Source of the DNA: Methyloglobulus sp.
GTDB taxonomy: Bacteria > Pseudomonadota > Gammaproteobacteria > Methylococcales > Methylomonadaceae
DNA: 64,000 nucleotides
Assembly (NCBI GenBank): GCA_013141505.1
Contig: JABFQX010000002.1
Location: 62,001-126,000, forward strand
Direction of reading: 5' to 3'
A model generated the notes under the pieces. It made no database searches and had not been told where the DNA came from. It was given only the letters and a program-made list of their open reading frames with translations. This document shows, piece by piece, positions 19,209-28,033 of this stretch. Made by a program: the position numbers and the translations under genes. The number at the start of each line of letters is the position of its first letter. The stretch's first letter is position 1.

Positions 19209-20012
19209 ATGAAAAATCTGAAAAACCAATTTAGATACATTAAGCGTTCATTCAGGGCCGCTGGATTTAGAGGGCTTTTTTACGCGATAAAAGGGACTGT
19301 CACAAATTCTGAAGTGGTATTAAATATAGGTAGAAAAGATCTCAGATTTCCCATTGGGTTACGCATTCCCTCGTCGGACACTCCAACTTACAAGCAAATC
19401 TTTATAAAAAATGACTACGATTTTTTAGTGGCGTCACCACCCAAAGTTATCGTAGACGCAGGGGCAAACATTGGGCTTGCCTCGGTATACTTCGCAAACA
19501 AGTATCCTGATGCAATGATTATTGCTATAGAGCCAGAAAAAGACAATTTCGAGTTACTTACAAGGAATGTAGAGCCCTATAAGAACGTTACTACTGTGCA
19601 TGCCGCATTGTGGAATAAAAATGAGCTAATAAATTTAATTGATCCTGGCTTAGGTTCGTGGGGGTTTATGACGGAGGAAAATAACATATTAGAAACAATA
19701 CCTTGTAATTTTGTGCACATGGTAAAAGCAATTACGCTTGATAAAATAATAGAAGATTTTCAGTTGGAGAAAATCGACATTCTAAAGATTGATATTGAAG
19801 GGGCGGAAAAAGAAGTATTTGAAGACACTTCGGCTTGGATTGGAAAAGTTAACGCTTTAATCATTGAACTGCATGAGTCCATGAAACCAGGGTGCATTCG
19901 TAGCTTTTATAATGGTTCTAACGGTTTCGATGACGAGTGGAAACACGGCGAAAATTTGTATCTTTCAAAGGGCAAATACCTAACAAAGCGGCTAATCCGC
20001 CCTACGATCTAA
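19209..20012 (+). CDS. FkbM family methyltransferase
   Basis: A 267-residue SAM-dependent O-methyltransferase of the FkbM family. The SAM-binding loop is VIVDAGANIGLASVYFANKY near residue 80, followed by the acidic strand end IAIEPEKDNFELL, and the family motif DILKIDIEGAEKEVF near residue 195. Such enzymes methylate sugars in O-antigens, capsules and glycolipids, fitting the neighbouring glycosyltransferase and ligase genes. The last seven codons (RLIRPTI plus stop) are encoded by a repeat arm also found near 55.0 kb, so the native C-terminus may have been replaced. AT-rich compared with its neighbours, consistent with transfer. Confidence 0.87.
   Translation: MKNLKNQFRYIKRSFRAAGFRGLFYAIKGTVTNSEVVLNIGRKDLRFPIGLRIPSSDTPTYKQIFIKNDYDFLVASPPKVIVDAGANIGLASVYFANKYPDAMIIAIEPEKDNFELLTRNVEPYKNVTTVHAALWNKNELINLIDPGLGSWGFMTEENNILETIPCNFVHMVKAITLDKIIEDFQLEKIDILKIDIEGAEKEVFEDTSAWIGKVNALIIELHESMKPGCIRSFYNGSNGFDDEWKHGENLYLSKGKYLTKRLIRPTI
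19988..20008 (+). repeat. half-arm of dispersed GGATTAG-type repeat
   Basis: The stretch GGCTAATCCGCCCTACGAT occurs here and again at 55002-55020, where it is the right arm of a complete inverted repeat. Here it lies within the last codons of the FkbM gene and no matching left arm is seen nearby. It is therefore a single arm left by insertion or recombination. Confidence 0.7.
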
Positions 20013-20022
20013 GGTTAGTTTT

Positions 20023-20067
20023 AGCGAGTAGCCTCGATTCCGTTACACTTTATCGAGGTTACTCGCT
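20023..20067. repeat. long hairpin downstream of FkbM gene
   Basis: AGCGAGTAGCCTCGAT and ATCGAGGTTACTCGCT pair over 16 bp with a single G-T wobble, around a 13-base loop. It starts 10 bases after the FkbM stop. It lacks a T-run, so it is either a REP-like element or an mRNA 3'-end stabiliser. Confidence 0.7.
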
Positions 20068-20191
20068 CGCTGTCGGCAAGATGATCTTGGCGAATTAGTT
20101 GTGCAGTTTTATGCTCAGTCTAAGGTGGCGTGTCGATGCCTGAATGCGTCCCAGATCAAAATTTACCAGTTGTCTTTAATATGTGATCAAA

Positions 20192-20923
20192 ATGAAAATA
20201 GTTGTGATTAGCTTGCCTTCAAGCCTTGAACGACGCGCTAAAGCTATTGAAAAATTAAGCGCTCTTGATCTTGAGTTTGAATTTTTGGATGCAATTGATG
20301 GACGCACCGATGAACACCCCTACTTTAAAAACTACAATGAAACGGCGTTTTTGGCAAATCGTCGGCGCAAAGCCGCCCCTGGCGAATTAGGTTGTTACGT
20401 TAGTCATTTACTGGCATGGGAAAAGTGCATTGATTTAAATCAGCCTATTGTTGTTTTGGAAGACGACTTTGAGTTCACGGATGGTTTTTCCGAAGGGCTT
20501 AAATTTGTAGGGCAAATTGTTGATAAGGTTTCATTTGTCCGCTTGGAGCCGCTTGAATCAAAATTTTTTGTACGTTCCTATGAAGGAAAAAATTTTTCAC
20601 TGGTTAAGCAACTAAAAGCAGGGGTGTGCTCAACGGGCTATGTTATTACGCCCCAAGGCGCTAAAACCTTTCTTCGTATGGGCACAGACATTTGTTACCC
20701 CATTGATATTTATATTAAGAACACATTAATTCATAAACAGGTTTTACATGCCATAGTCCCGAATATCGTTTATGCGACCCACGCTGACTCCATTATAGGT
20801 TTTAAGGCTAGGGAAATAAGGGAAAAAGGTTATATTTTGAAAATGAAGCGTTTTATCCTTAAACGCAAATATGAACTAGGCAACCTGATTGTCAATTTTG
20901 TAAATGCGGTCAAATATAAATAA
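20192..20923 (+). CDS. glycosyltransferase family 25 (LPS-type)
   Basis: A 243-residue cytoplasmic glycosyltransferase of family GT25, which adds galactose or similar sugars to lipooligosaccharide. The N-terminus MKIVVISLPSSLERRAKAIE, the motif AAPGELGCYVSHLLAWEKC and the metal-binding acidic cluster VVLEDDFEF are typical. The GT25 late motif STGYVITPQGAKTFL is also present. The ATG was chosen over a GTG three codons upstream. It is 10 bases from the O-antigen ligase-like gene. Together they point to LPS core or O-chain assembly. Confidence 0.88.
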   Translation: MKIVVISLPSSLERRAKAIEKLSALDLEFEFLDAIDGRTDEHPYFKNYNETAFLANRRRKAAPGELGCYVSHLLAWEKCIDLNQPIVVLEDDFEFTDGFSEGLKFVGQIVDKVSFVRLEPLESKFFVRSYEGKNFSLVKQLKAGVCSTGYVITPQGAKTFLRMGTDICYPIDIYIKNTLIHKQVLHAIVPNIVYATHADSIIGFKAREIREKGYILKMKRFILKRKYELGNLIVNFVNAVKYK

Positions 20924-20933
20924 GGACGTTAGC

Positions 20934-22148
20934 ATGGCGGCTTCTCTTCATGGGGCGCAATTATCTTCCCATAAAAATGGCTGCTATTTGATGGCGTTAT
21001 TTGTGGTCGCCTTTTTCTTCTCCACAGCTTTGACCACTGTTTTATCTATTTTACTGGGCTTAATTTGGCTGTTTACTGAACAATACAAGGCATTGCCTAA
21101 GCTGTTGAAATCGCAACCTATCGCTGGTTGGTCTGTGCTGATGATGCTATGTTTTATAATCGGCTTAAGTTATGGCAACGCCACTGAAAGTGAAGCACTG
21201 TATTCGCTGGGCAAATATAAAAAATTTCTTTTCATCCCCGTTTTAATGGTTTTTTTTCATGATGAGCGCTATCGTCGTTGGGCGTGGTTAGGTTTTACCT
21301 TTGCCGCTGCTTTAACAGTAATTCTTTCTGATATTAAAGCTATCGGTATTGTGGATCTTAATCCCCATTATGTCAGCGCTACCATAAAAAATCGCATCAC
21401 CCATAGCATGTTCGTTGCATTTTTTGCTTATTACTGCATGAGTAAAAGTGTTAACTCGCCTCGGTTTACAAAACTGTATTGGGGATTATGTGCGCTTAGC
21501 CTGCATAATCTTTTTTTTGTGGTTGAGGGGCGTACCGGACAAATCGCAGGCTTGGCACTCATCATTTTGTTTGTCTGCCAAAGATTGAGCAAGAAAGGTT
21601 TGTTAGTGTCTTTGGTGGCGATAGCAATGCTTATGGTAGTATTCCTTAATTTTTCCGATAAGGCCAAACGCTTTAACGAAGGTATCGTCAATTCAAAAGC
21701 TTATTTGGAACAGAATCTCGACCCAAAACTGCGAAAAAATAGTGCCGCGACCCGTTATGTTTTTTGGGAGTATTCTGCAAAACTGATTGCAGAGAAGCCG
21801 CTGTTAGGTCATGGAACAGGAAGTTTTGTTCCTCAATATAAACGTATAGCAGCAGGGGAAAATCTCTCTCCCATACACGCCCATAACGAACTTTTTATGA
21901 TCGGTGTCCAGCTAGGGCTGTTAGGGATAATTGTTTATTTGGGTTTTATTGCTAGCCAATATTATGCTGCCAGCCAATTGATTGGCGAAAATAAGTTTTT
22001 GGCTCACGGTTTTTTGCTTACTTTAGTTATTACCAGTATATTCAATTGCCCCATTTATGATCACGCGCAAGGTCATTGGGTTGTCACCTTAATTGCCTTA
22101 TGTTTTGCGCCAACACGGGATAATAGCAGCCGAGAAAACTATGCTTAG
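20934..22148 (+). CDS. O-antigen ligase family membrane protein (WaaL/Wzy-like)
   Basis: A 404-residue protein with about 10-12 transmembrane segments. It has the Wzy_C/WaaL hallmark of a large periplasmic loop before late helices: KPLLGHGTGSFVPQYKRIA, then LSPIHAHNELFMIGVQLGLL, where the His of HAHNE is conserved in ligases. It joins O-antigen or other glycan from undecaprenyl diphosphate to lipid A-core, or polymerises repeat units; sequence alone does not separate these. The start is the ATG after AAGGACGTT. Its stop overlaps the start of a GT2 remnant (ATGCTTAG), showing that a coupled gene once followed. Confidence 0.88.
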   Translation: MAASLHGAQLSSHKNGCYLMALFVVAFFFSTALTTVLSILLGLIWLFTEQYKALPKLLKSQPIAGWSVLMMLCFIIGLSYGNATESEALYSLGKYKKFLFIPVLMVFFHDERYRRWAWLGFTFAAALTVILSDIKAIGIVDLNPHYVSATIKNRITHSMFVAFFAYYCMSKSVNSPRFTKLYWGLCALSLHNLFFVVEGRTGQIAGLALIILFVCQRLSKKGLLVSLVAIAMLMVVFLNFSDKAKRFNEGIVNSKAYLEQNLDPKLRKNSAATRYVFWEYSAKLIAEKPLLGHGTGSFVPQYKRIAAGENLSPIHAHNELFMIGVQLGLLGIIVYLGFIASQYYAASQLIGENKFLAHGFLLTLVITSIFNCPIYDHAQGHWVVTLIALCFAPTRDNSSRENYA

Positions 22149-22228
22149 TGTCATTATAATCACCAAGAATGAAGCGCATAACATTGACAATGTGTTTAGA
22201 CTCGGTTGCTTGGGCTGTGGCGATTTTG
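22141..22228 (+). pseudogene. 5' remnant of a GT2 glycosyltransferase (WaaE/KdtX-like)
   Basis: The first codons give MLSVIIITKNEAHNID, the exact type of start seen in LPS-core GT2 enzymes such as WaaE. After a one-base frame change the next residues read SVAWAVAIL, matching the following family motif (usually SVAWADEI). Homology then stops at the left edge of a palindrome at 22228. About 30 of an expected 250 residues remain. The start overlaps the ligase gene stop by 8 bases, so the original operon continued here. Confidence 0.7.
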
Positions 22229-22255
22229 GAGTAACAAACCTAGGTTTGTCACTCC
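22228..22255. repeat. 28-base palindrome at the edge of the GT2 remnant
   Basis: GGAGTAACAAACC / TAGGTTTGTCACTCC forms a near-perfect palindrome centred on CCTAGG, with one mismatch. It sits exactly where the glycosyltransferase homology ends, so it may mark the deletion or insertion junction. I found no second copy in the window. Confidence 0.7.
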
Positions 22256-22274
22256 GCTCTATAATCAAGTCAAA

Positions 22275-22304
22275 GCTATAACCCGCTACCCCGTAAGTTA
22301 TAGC
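22275..22304. repeat. short inverted repeat upstream of msbA
   Basis: GCTATAAC and GTTATAGC are perfect inverted arms of 8 bp separated by 14 bases. It follows the 28-base palindrome and precedes the msbA leader. Function unknown: it could be part of the same inserted element. Confidence 0.5.
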
Positions 22305-22449
22305 GTTTAGCCATTTACAATAAGCTAACAGCGTATTTTAAAATTAGTTGGCACTTTATAGTATTGGCGACACCTATTAAAGACAAATTAACCGCTTGGC
22401 AAAGGTAATCACTCACTCATATCTTGGCTTGTTTAATCCAGATCTCTCA

Positions 22450-24246
22450 ATGAAACCTTCAAAAAAAAATAAAAAACCTAACGCAAGCATCCAGATTTAC
22501 AAGCGATTGCTCACCTACGTCAAACCCCAAATGGGCTTGTTCGCTATCAGTATTTTTGGTTTTTTAATCTATTCTGCGACCCAGTATTTATTGCCGGTTT
22601 TAGTTCAACAGATTGTCGATACCTTAAAATCGGAAGTGCGCGAAGGTATGCAATATTTGCCCTTGTTTTTCTGCGGGTTATTTCTGGTGCAAGGTATTGG
22701 CAATTTTCTGGGTAATTACTTCCTGGCGAAAGTGTCAACCAATGTCGTCCATGACTTGCGCTGTGAGATTTTCGATAAGTACACCGAATTACCGACTGCA
22801 TTCTTCGACGCCAACAATAGCGGCTTCCTTATCTCCCGAATAACCAATAACGTCGGCGAAATGACCAAAGCCAGTACCGATGCCATCCGTACCTTTGTTC
22901 GGGAAGGCTTGACCGTAGTCGTGCTATTAATTTACCTGTTTAAATCAAACTGGATGTTGTCCCTGACTTTTTTAGCCATCGCGCCCATTATTGTCTGGCT
23001 AGTCAAATATGTCAGCAAGCGCTTGAGGGCAATCAGCAAACGTATGCAGGAATCGGTCGGTGACATCACGCATATTACCTCTGAATTGGTTACTGGACAC
23101 CGAATCGTGCGGGGATATGGCGGCGAAGACTACGAACGCCGACGTTTTCTGGAAAGTAGCTCCTATAACCGCAGCCAATCGCTCAAATTGGCTACCACCA
23201 CGGCGATCCACAATCCCATTATGCAGTTTATTATTGCATTGGCGATTGCCTTTTTGATGTATATGGCGCTGATGTTTATGAAGCAAGCCAGTGTGGGTGA
23301 ATTCAGCGCTTATTTGATGACCGCAATTTTAGTCCAGCGACCTATCCGCCAGTTAAGCGATGCCAACAGCGATATTCAAAAAGGCATTGCGGCCGCGCAA
23401 TCCATTTTCGATATTTTGGATGAACCCGGCGAGCCGGATACGGGGTCTTATGAAGTCGCCAAAGCTAAAGGCGCTTTGGAATTCAAAAACCTGTCTTTTT
23501 ATTATGAGGGCACTCATGAGCCAGCATTAAATAATCTCAGCTTCAAGGTAGCACCTGGGCAAACTATTGCACTGGTTGGCGCGTCGGGCGGTGGCAAAAG
23601 TACCTTGGTCAATTTAGTGCCCCGCTTTTATCAACACAGTCGTGGCGAAATATTGCTGGATGACATTGAAGTCAACCGTTATCAATTAGCCAATTTACGT
23701 AAACAATTGGCGCTAGTCACCCAGCATGTCACCTTGTTTAATGACACCATAGCCAATAACATTGCCTATGGGGCGCTTGCGAATGCAAGCCGGGAGGCGA
23801 TAATTGCTGCCGCCACCGATGCGTATGCGATGGAGTTCATCAACAAAATGGAACATGGCCTTGATACCGAAATCGGTGAAAATGGCGTGAAATTGTCCGG
23901 CGGACAACGCCAACGTCTAGCACTGGCACGTGCCTTATTAAAAGATGCGCCGGTTTTGATTTTAGACGAAGCCACTTCAGCATTAGATACCGCTTCTGAA
24001 CGCTATATTCAAAAAGCACTGCAAAAAATCATGCTTAACCGGACGACATTGGTTATCGCCCACCGTCTTAGCACCATAGAAAACGCCGATTTGATTTTAG
24101 TGATGGAACGTGGCGAAATTGTTGAACGTGGTAGCCATGCCGAATTGATTGCCAAAAATGGCGCTTATGCACGTTTGCATCATATCCAACTTGAACGCAG
24201 TACCGAAACCGATCAACACGCGGTTGATGCTATCCCATCAACTTAA
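22450..24246 (+). CDS. msbA: lipid A export ABC transporter MsbA
   Basis: A 598-residue half-transporter that flips lipid A-core across the inner membrane using ATP. The N-terminal membrane domain has six helices (residues about 30-325). The ATPase domain carries Walker A (GASGGGKST, near 377), the signature LSGGQRQRLALARALL (near 482), Walker B (VLILDEATSALD, near 501) and the H-loop His in VIAHRLST. The ATG gives MsbA-like length (E. coli 582); an upstream TTG would add 18 residues. Position before gmhA and hldE supports an LPS role over a generic drug exporter. Confidence 0.93.
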   Translation: MKPSKKNKKPNASIQIYKRLLTYVKPQMGLFAISIFGFLIYSATQYLLPVLVQQIVDTLKSEVREGMQYLPLFFCGLFLVQGIGNFLGNYFLAKVSTNVVHDLRCEIFDKYTELPTAFFDANNSGFLISRITNNVGEMTKASTDAIRTFVREGLTVVVLLIYLFKSNWMLSLTFLAIAPIIVWLVKYVSKRLRAISKRMQESVGDITHITSELVTGHRIVRGYGGEDYERRRFLESSSYNRSQSLKLATTTAIHNPIMQFIIALAIAFLMYMALMFMKQASVGEFSAYLMTAILVQRPIRQLSDANSDIQKGIAAAQSIFDILDEPGEPDTGSYEVAKAKGALEFKNLSFYYEGTHEPALNNLSFKVAPGQTIALVGASGGGKSTLVNLVPRFYQHSRGEILLDDIEVNRYQLANLRKQLALVTQHVTLFNDTIANNIAYGALANASREAIIAAATDAYAMEFINKMEHGLDTEIGENGVKLSGGQRQRLALARALLKDAPVLILDEATSALDTASERYIQKALQKIMLNRTTLVIAHRLSTIENADLILVMERGEIVERGSHAELIAKNGAYARLHHIQLERSTETDQHAVDAIPST

Positions 24247-24275
24247 GATCAATAGCCATTAACCCAAGGAATAAC

Positions 24276-24869
24276 GTGAGGCCATTTTTGTCTGTACTTG
24301 CCCAGCATCAAGAAGTTCTGGCGCAAGTTGCACATCAAACCCAACTTATCGAAGCCGCCGGTGCTTTATTGCTGCAGACCCTACAAAATAAGGGCAAAAT
24401 CTTGCTATGTGGTAATGGCGGGAGTGCCGCAGATTGCCAACATATTGCCGCAGAATTTGTTGTCCGTTATGAAAAAAAACGTCGGGCATTGGCGGCTATC
24501 GCCTTGACAACAGACACGTCGATATTAACTGCATCTGCGAACGATTTTGAGTTCAGTGCTGTTTTTTCGCGGCAAGTTGAGGCGATCGGCAATGCAAGCG
24601 ATTGTTTAATTGCCATTTCAACATCGGGACGTAGTGCAAATGTCATCAATGCTATAAAAGCCGCTAAAAGCAAAGGGATGACCGTGATTGCTTTGACAGG
24701 CTCAGATGGCGGTGAGCTGGGTGCTTTAGCCACCCTAACAATTAAGGTGCCCTCAAATGTGACTGCACGGGTTCAGGAAGCCCATATTGTCATCGGGCAT
24801 TGGTGGTGTTCTGTGGTTGAAGATGCATTCAGCGAGGAGGGAAGCAACCATGCTGGCAACAACACCTGA
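24276..24869 (+). CDS. gmhA: sedoheptulose-7-phosphate isomerase (phosphoheptose isomerase)
   Basis: A 197-residue SIS-domain enzyme converting sedoheptulose 7-phosphate to D-glycero-D-manno-heptose 7-phosphate, the first step to ADP-heptose for the LPS core. Key motifs are LLCGNGGSAADCQHIAAEF and LIAISTSGRSANVINA, with EAHIVIGHWWC near the C-terminus. The GTG start is preceded by AAGGA. Its 3' end overlaps hldE by 20 bases, so the heptose genes are coupled. The related SIS protein DiaA is similar in sequence, but the hldE linkage favours GmhA. Confidence 0.9.
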   Translation: MRPFLSVLAQHQEVLAQVAHQTQLIEAAGALLLQTLQNKGKILLCGNGGSAADCQHIAAEFVVRYEKKRRALAAIALTTDTSILTASANDFEFSAVFSRQVEAIGNASDCLIAISTSGRSANVINAIKAAKSKGMTVIALTGSDGGELGALATLTIKVPSNVTARVQEAHIVIGHWWCSVVEDAFSEEGSNHAGNNT

Positions 24870-26268
24870 TTTTACCAAAGCCAGCGTCCTGGTCGTGGGC
24901 GATGTGATGCTTGATCGGTATTGGTCAGGCAAGGCAGCGCGCATCTCCCCTGAAGCGCCTGTGCCTGTCGTGCATGTTAAGATGATTGAAGACCGGGTTG
25001 GCGGCGCAGGCAATGTCGCACTTAATATCGCCAAGCTGGGCGGCAAAGTGACCTTGTTGGGTGTCGTTGGCGACGATGAGGAAGGCCGAATAATCAAGCA
25101 ATTGCTCGAAACTGCTGGCGTGACCTGTGACTTAATCGTCGAAAGCTCTGCCCGCAGCATCTGCAAACTGCGGATTATGGCACAACATCAGCAATTGCTT
25201 CGGCTTGATTTTGAAGAAGTGCCTATTTTATTTGCACCAGATGTAATCATGTCGCGCATGTCCAGCTATTTGCCTGAACATAACGTGGCCGTTTTTTCAG
25301 ACTACGGCAAAGGTACTTTGAAACATGTCCAACAGTTTATCCAGGCTGCGAAGCAACATGGTGTCAGCGTATTGGTCGATCCTAAAGGCTTAGATTACCA
25401 CGCCTACCGACAAGCCGACCTGATTACGCCCAATCTGTCAGAATTCCAGGCTGTCATGGGCATCTGTAACGATGAAACGCAATTGCTTGAAAAAGGCCGC
25501 GAACTCATCAATACATACGGAATTGACAGCCTTCTGGTGACCCGTGGTGAAGCTGGCATGACGATGATCCAGAAAGACCATACACATACCATTTCGGCAC
25601 ACGCCAAAGAAGTATTTGACGTGACTGGCGCGGGCGACACCGTACTTGCCCTATTTGCCTTGTGTGTAAGCATCGGTATGGAATGGCGCGATGCGATGTA
25701 TTTGGGAAATCTGGCGGGTGGCATCGTGGTAGGGAAGTCGGGGACATCTACCGTCTCCATTGAAGAACTCACCCGAGGGCTGCATGGCGACAAAGATTCG
25801 CAATACGGTGTCGTTTCCGAAGCTGAGTTGACACCCATCATCGCCAGGGCTAAAGCCAACGGTGAGCGCATCATCATGACCAATGGCTGTTTCGATCTGT
25901 TGCATGTTGGGCATATAACGTGCCTAGAACAAGCCAAAGCCTTGGGTGACCGTTTGTGCATTGCGGTTAATTCGGACGAATCGGTCAAAAAACTCAAAGG
26001 TGAATCAAGGCCGATTAACGGCCTGCAAGAACGCATGACTGTACTGTCTGCTTTGAGCTGCGTAGATTGGGTTGTGCCATTCTCGGAAGAAACGCCGGAA
26101 CGCTTGTATTGCAAGCTATTACCGGATGTCATCGTCAAAGGCGGCGATTACACGGTTGATCAGGTAGCTGGTGGTGATTGTGTTATCAAGGCGGGAGGTG
26201 AAGTAAAAATACTATCTTTTGTGGAAGGGCAATCGACGACCACGATGATTAAAAAGTCGATGTCCTGA
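24850..26268 (+). CDS. hldE: bifunctional heptose-7-phosphate kinase / heptose-1-phosphate adenylyltransferase
   Basis: A 472-residue fusion enzyme of ADP-heptose synthesis, cytoplasmic. The N-terminal ribokinase-like domain (about residues 10-315) shows VVGDVMLDRYWSG, RVGGAGNVALNIAKLGG and the catalytic DVTGAGDTVLALF. The C-terminal nucleotidyltransferase domain (from about 340) shows MTNGCFDLLHVGHITCLEQA, with the HVGH signature. E. coli HldE is 477 residues. The ATG inside the gmhA end was chosen because it gives the normal N-terminus; an upstream start would add 21 non-homologous residues. The gene is complete. Confidence 0.95.
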   Translation: MLATTPDFTKASVLVVGDVMLDRYWSGKAARISPEAPVPVVHVKMIEDRVGGAGNVALNIAKLGGKVTLLGVVGDDEEGRIIKQLLETAGVTCDLIVESSARSICKLRIMAQHQQLLRLDFEEVPILFAPDVIMSRMSSYLPEHNVAVFSDYGKGTLKHVQQFIQAAKQHGVSVLVDPKGLDYHAYRQADLITPNLSEFQAVMGICNDETQLLEKGRELINTYGIDSLLVTRGEAGMTMIQKDHTHTISAHAKEVFDVTGAGDTVLALFALCVSIGMEWRDAMYLGNLAGGIVVGKSGTSTVSIEELTRGLHGDKDSQYGVVSEAELTPIIARAKANGERIIMTNGCFDLLHVGHITCLEQAKALGDRLCIAVNSDESVKKLKGESRPINGLQERMTVLSALSCVDWVVPFSEETPERLYCKLLPDVIVKGGDYTVDQVAGGDCVIKAGGEVKILSFVEGQSTTTMIKKSMS

Positions 26269-26320
26269 AATTTAGGGGCAATCAAACCTAAGATATATTG
26301 GCACAAATCAAGATCATGCC

Positions 26321-26779
26321 TTAACGTCTGGCTCTAAAAAAATCTTTCAATAATTCCGAACACTCTGCTTCCAGTACACCGCCTTGCCAGTTGATGATGT
26401 GATTTAAAAAACCAGCATCAGCAAGTTTTAACGCATTACAAACCGCGCCCCGTTTAGGATCGTAAGCGCCAAACACCAGCCGCTTAATTCGGGCATGGAC
26501 AATCGCGCCCATGCACATGACGCAGGGTTCCAAAGTGACGTATAAGGTAGTATCGACTAGCCGGTAATTGGCGATACGTTTACCACCTTCGCGCAAAGCA
26601 TTGATTTCTGCATGGGCAGTGACATCATGCGTTACGATGGGTGAATTCCAGCCTTCGGCCAAATATTGATTATCTTTGACTAGCACGGCACCCACAGGCA
26701 CTTCTCCCAGCATTTCCGCCCGTTGTGCAAGGCGTAAGGCATGGCGCATCCAGGCTTCGTCTTGTTGAGTTATTTCCAT
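26321..26779 (-). CDS. tadA: tRNA-specific adenosine deaminase
   Basis: A 152-residue zinc deaminase that converts A34 to inosine in tRNA-Arg(ACG). The zinc and catalytic residues are in VTAHAEINALREGG (His and the proton-shuttling Glu) and EPCVMCMGAIVHARI (two Cys). RLVFGAYDPKRGA and the N-terminal WMRHALRLAQRAEMLGEVPVG match TadA closely. It converges on hldE with a 52-base gap. Length is typical, with no sign of damage. Confidence 0.94.
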   Translation of the reverse strand: MEITQQDEAWMRHALRLAQRAEMLGEVPVGAVLVKDNQYLAEGWNSPIVTHDVTAHAEINALREGGKRIANYRLVDTTLYVTLEPCVMCMGAIVHARIKRLVFGAYDPKRGAVCNALKLADAGFLNHIINWQGGVLEAECSELLKDFFRARR

Positions 26780-26920
26780 CGATAATTATTTAACATGATT
26801 CAAAGTACAACAAATTTTACAAGGTCGGCACAAGGATTAACAACCAATACAGAACCCTAATAATCCTAAACAGTTATGCTATGTTATTTTAATGACTTAA
26901 TTATCGATTCGGCCTTGTGA

Positions 26921-27008
26921 GGTTTTCCCTTCGGCTCCGTTCAGGGAACGTTATTAAGCATTCTTGCTTCTCCACAAGGTTCCCTGGGCGGAGCCGAAAG
27001 GAACAACC
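26921..27008. repeat. inverted repeat with CCTTCGGCTCCG arms
   Basis: The left arm around TTCCCTTCGGCTCCGTTC and right arm around GCGGAGCCGAAAGGAAC are imperfect inverted copies flanked by matching CAGGGAAC/GTTCCCTG blocks, with about 27 bases between. It lies in the gap between tadA and the transposase remnant, with no convincing gene around it. This looks like a dispersed intergenic repeat; only this copy was found here. Confidence 0.7.
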
Positions 27009-27024
27009 ACAACGAGACAACAGA

Positions 27025-27132
27025 ATGAGCTGGCAACTTTTAAACTTTGATGATGTTTTTGAAAATGCCACTAAGCATTTTGAGAGAATTCCGGCTGATA
27101 GTCATATCACCCCTGTGAAGCGGGGGACTTGA
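27025..27132 (+). other. short open frame, possibly a truncated gene start
   Basis: A 35-codon frame begins MSWQLLNFDDVFENATKHF and stops just inside the probable right end of the insertion element. The residue make-up looks protein-like, so it may be the 5' end of a gene cut by insertion. There is no homology I can name and the Shine-Dalgarno site is weak. It may equally be chance. The rest of the 400-base stretch between tadA and the transposase holds only the inverted repeat and the element end. Confidence 0.25.
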
Positions 27133-27660
27133 CGGTTGTCAGCAGCCCCAAGGGCTACCATGGTTAGGTCTCAGTGGTTCTTTTAAAACTCTCCGCTATC
27201 TTCAGGGCTTTGTCCTTCTAGCTGTTCTTGGTTTCGGATATATTTTCTGATCTGCTCCTCTTCAAAACCGACGTGGATACCGCATAACCCCGAGCCCAAA
27301 ACGTTCTCCGTTGAAATTCCTACGCCCTGCAAATTGCCGCGCTACCGCTATTGCGCTTTTCCCTTTGATGCAGCCAACAACTTCCGATACCGCATATTTG
27401 GACGGAATTTCAATCAGCATATGGACATGACCCATATGCCCTTTAATGCCCTTAGGGTATTCCAAAATCTTACTGTCCAATTAGACAGCTCATGAAATAC
27501 CGACCAAAAAAATTTTCGTATCTTTCCATACAGCACTTTCTTTCTATATTGGGGTACAAATACGACATAATTTACCCCCCATTTTGAATGACTTAAGCTT
27601 TCAGATAACATGTGGTTGTTTCCTCTTCCGTTCGGGCCGCCAAGCCCGAGGAACAATCTA
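27115..27660 (-). mobile_element. degenerate IS200/IS605-type insertion element
   Basis: A single-gene element with subterminal hairpins instead of terminal inverted repeats, as is normal for this family. At 27633-27648 CGGGC/GCCCG forms a stem near the left end (5' of the transposase). At 27144-27156 AGCCC/GGGCT forms one near the right end. The transposase between them is broken. It lies downstream of the truncated tpsA fragment and probably interrupted that gene. The exact ends are estimates, because these elements make no target duplication. Confidence 0.65.
27183..27611 (-). pseudogene. tnpA: IS200-type HUH transposase TnpA, multiply frameshifted
   Basis: The coding remains match a Y1 transposase of about 140 residues: SHSKWGVNYVVFVPQYRKKV at the start, the HUH-type HVHMLIEIP core, EVVGCIKGKSAIAVARQF, then YAVST around the catalytic Tyr, and FEEEQIRKYIRNQEQLEGQ at the end. 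These pieces lie in three frames. At least one break fits a missing T in a T-run (RF-GLG for RFWARG) and another a missing G before VGFEEE; the stretch before the HUH motif is also disturbed. The element cannot move by itself. Confidence 0.8.
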
Positions 27661-27680
27661 CATGTCTTTTAAAACCAAAT

Positions 27681-28010
27681 CTAAAGGTAAAGCCTTAAGG
27701 GTCTCGCTGGTTTAACCAGTAGCTTACCTGTCAACGAGTTAACGTGTTCGCCCCAGTCAATATTAAAGTTTTGCCAGTTGATGACTGCCCGTTGGCTGGT
27801 TTGATTGATGTCCATCCGGGCATTTTGTCGGGCAATTTCAGCATTGCCTGCGACAACCTGTCCACCACTGGGGTTGGCAAATGCCAAAGGTGATATCACT
27901 AGCGCAATACCGCTTATGCGGCTCAAGATCAACAGTCGCTTAATAACGCATGGCAGATTTGTTTTAGGATCGGCTGCGGTGCTTGAGAAAATAGTGGTTA
28001 AACCTTTCAT
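27681..28010 (-). pseudogene. tpsA 5' fragment: two-partner secretion exoprotein
   Basis: The 109 codons start with an extended signal region (LLILSRISGIALVISPLAFA) followed by the opening of a filamentous-haemagglutinin TPS domain: NPSGGQVVAGNAEIARQN and SQRAVINWQNFNIDWGEHVN. Homology ends after GEHVN, where FQQP would normally follow. TpsA proteins usually run to over a thousand residues, so nearly all is missing. The IS200-type element lies immediately downstream. The fragment starts 24 bases after the end of the tpsB remnant, the usual operon order. Confidence 0.75.
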
Positions 28011-28033
28011 GTTGCCCTCGCTTAACGCAATGC

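Noticed and set aside
25404-26138. 244-codon minus-strand frame opposite hldE
   Set aside because: Antisense to hldE; no motif or Shine-Dalgarno site.
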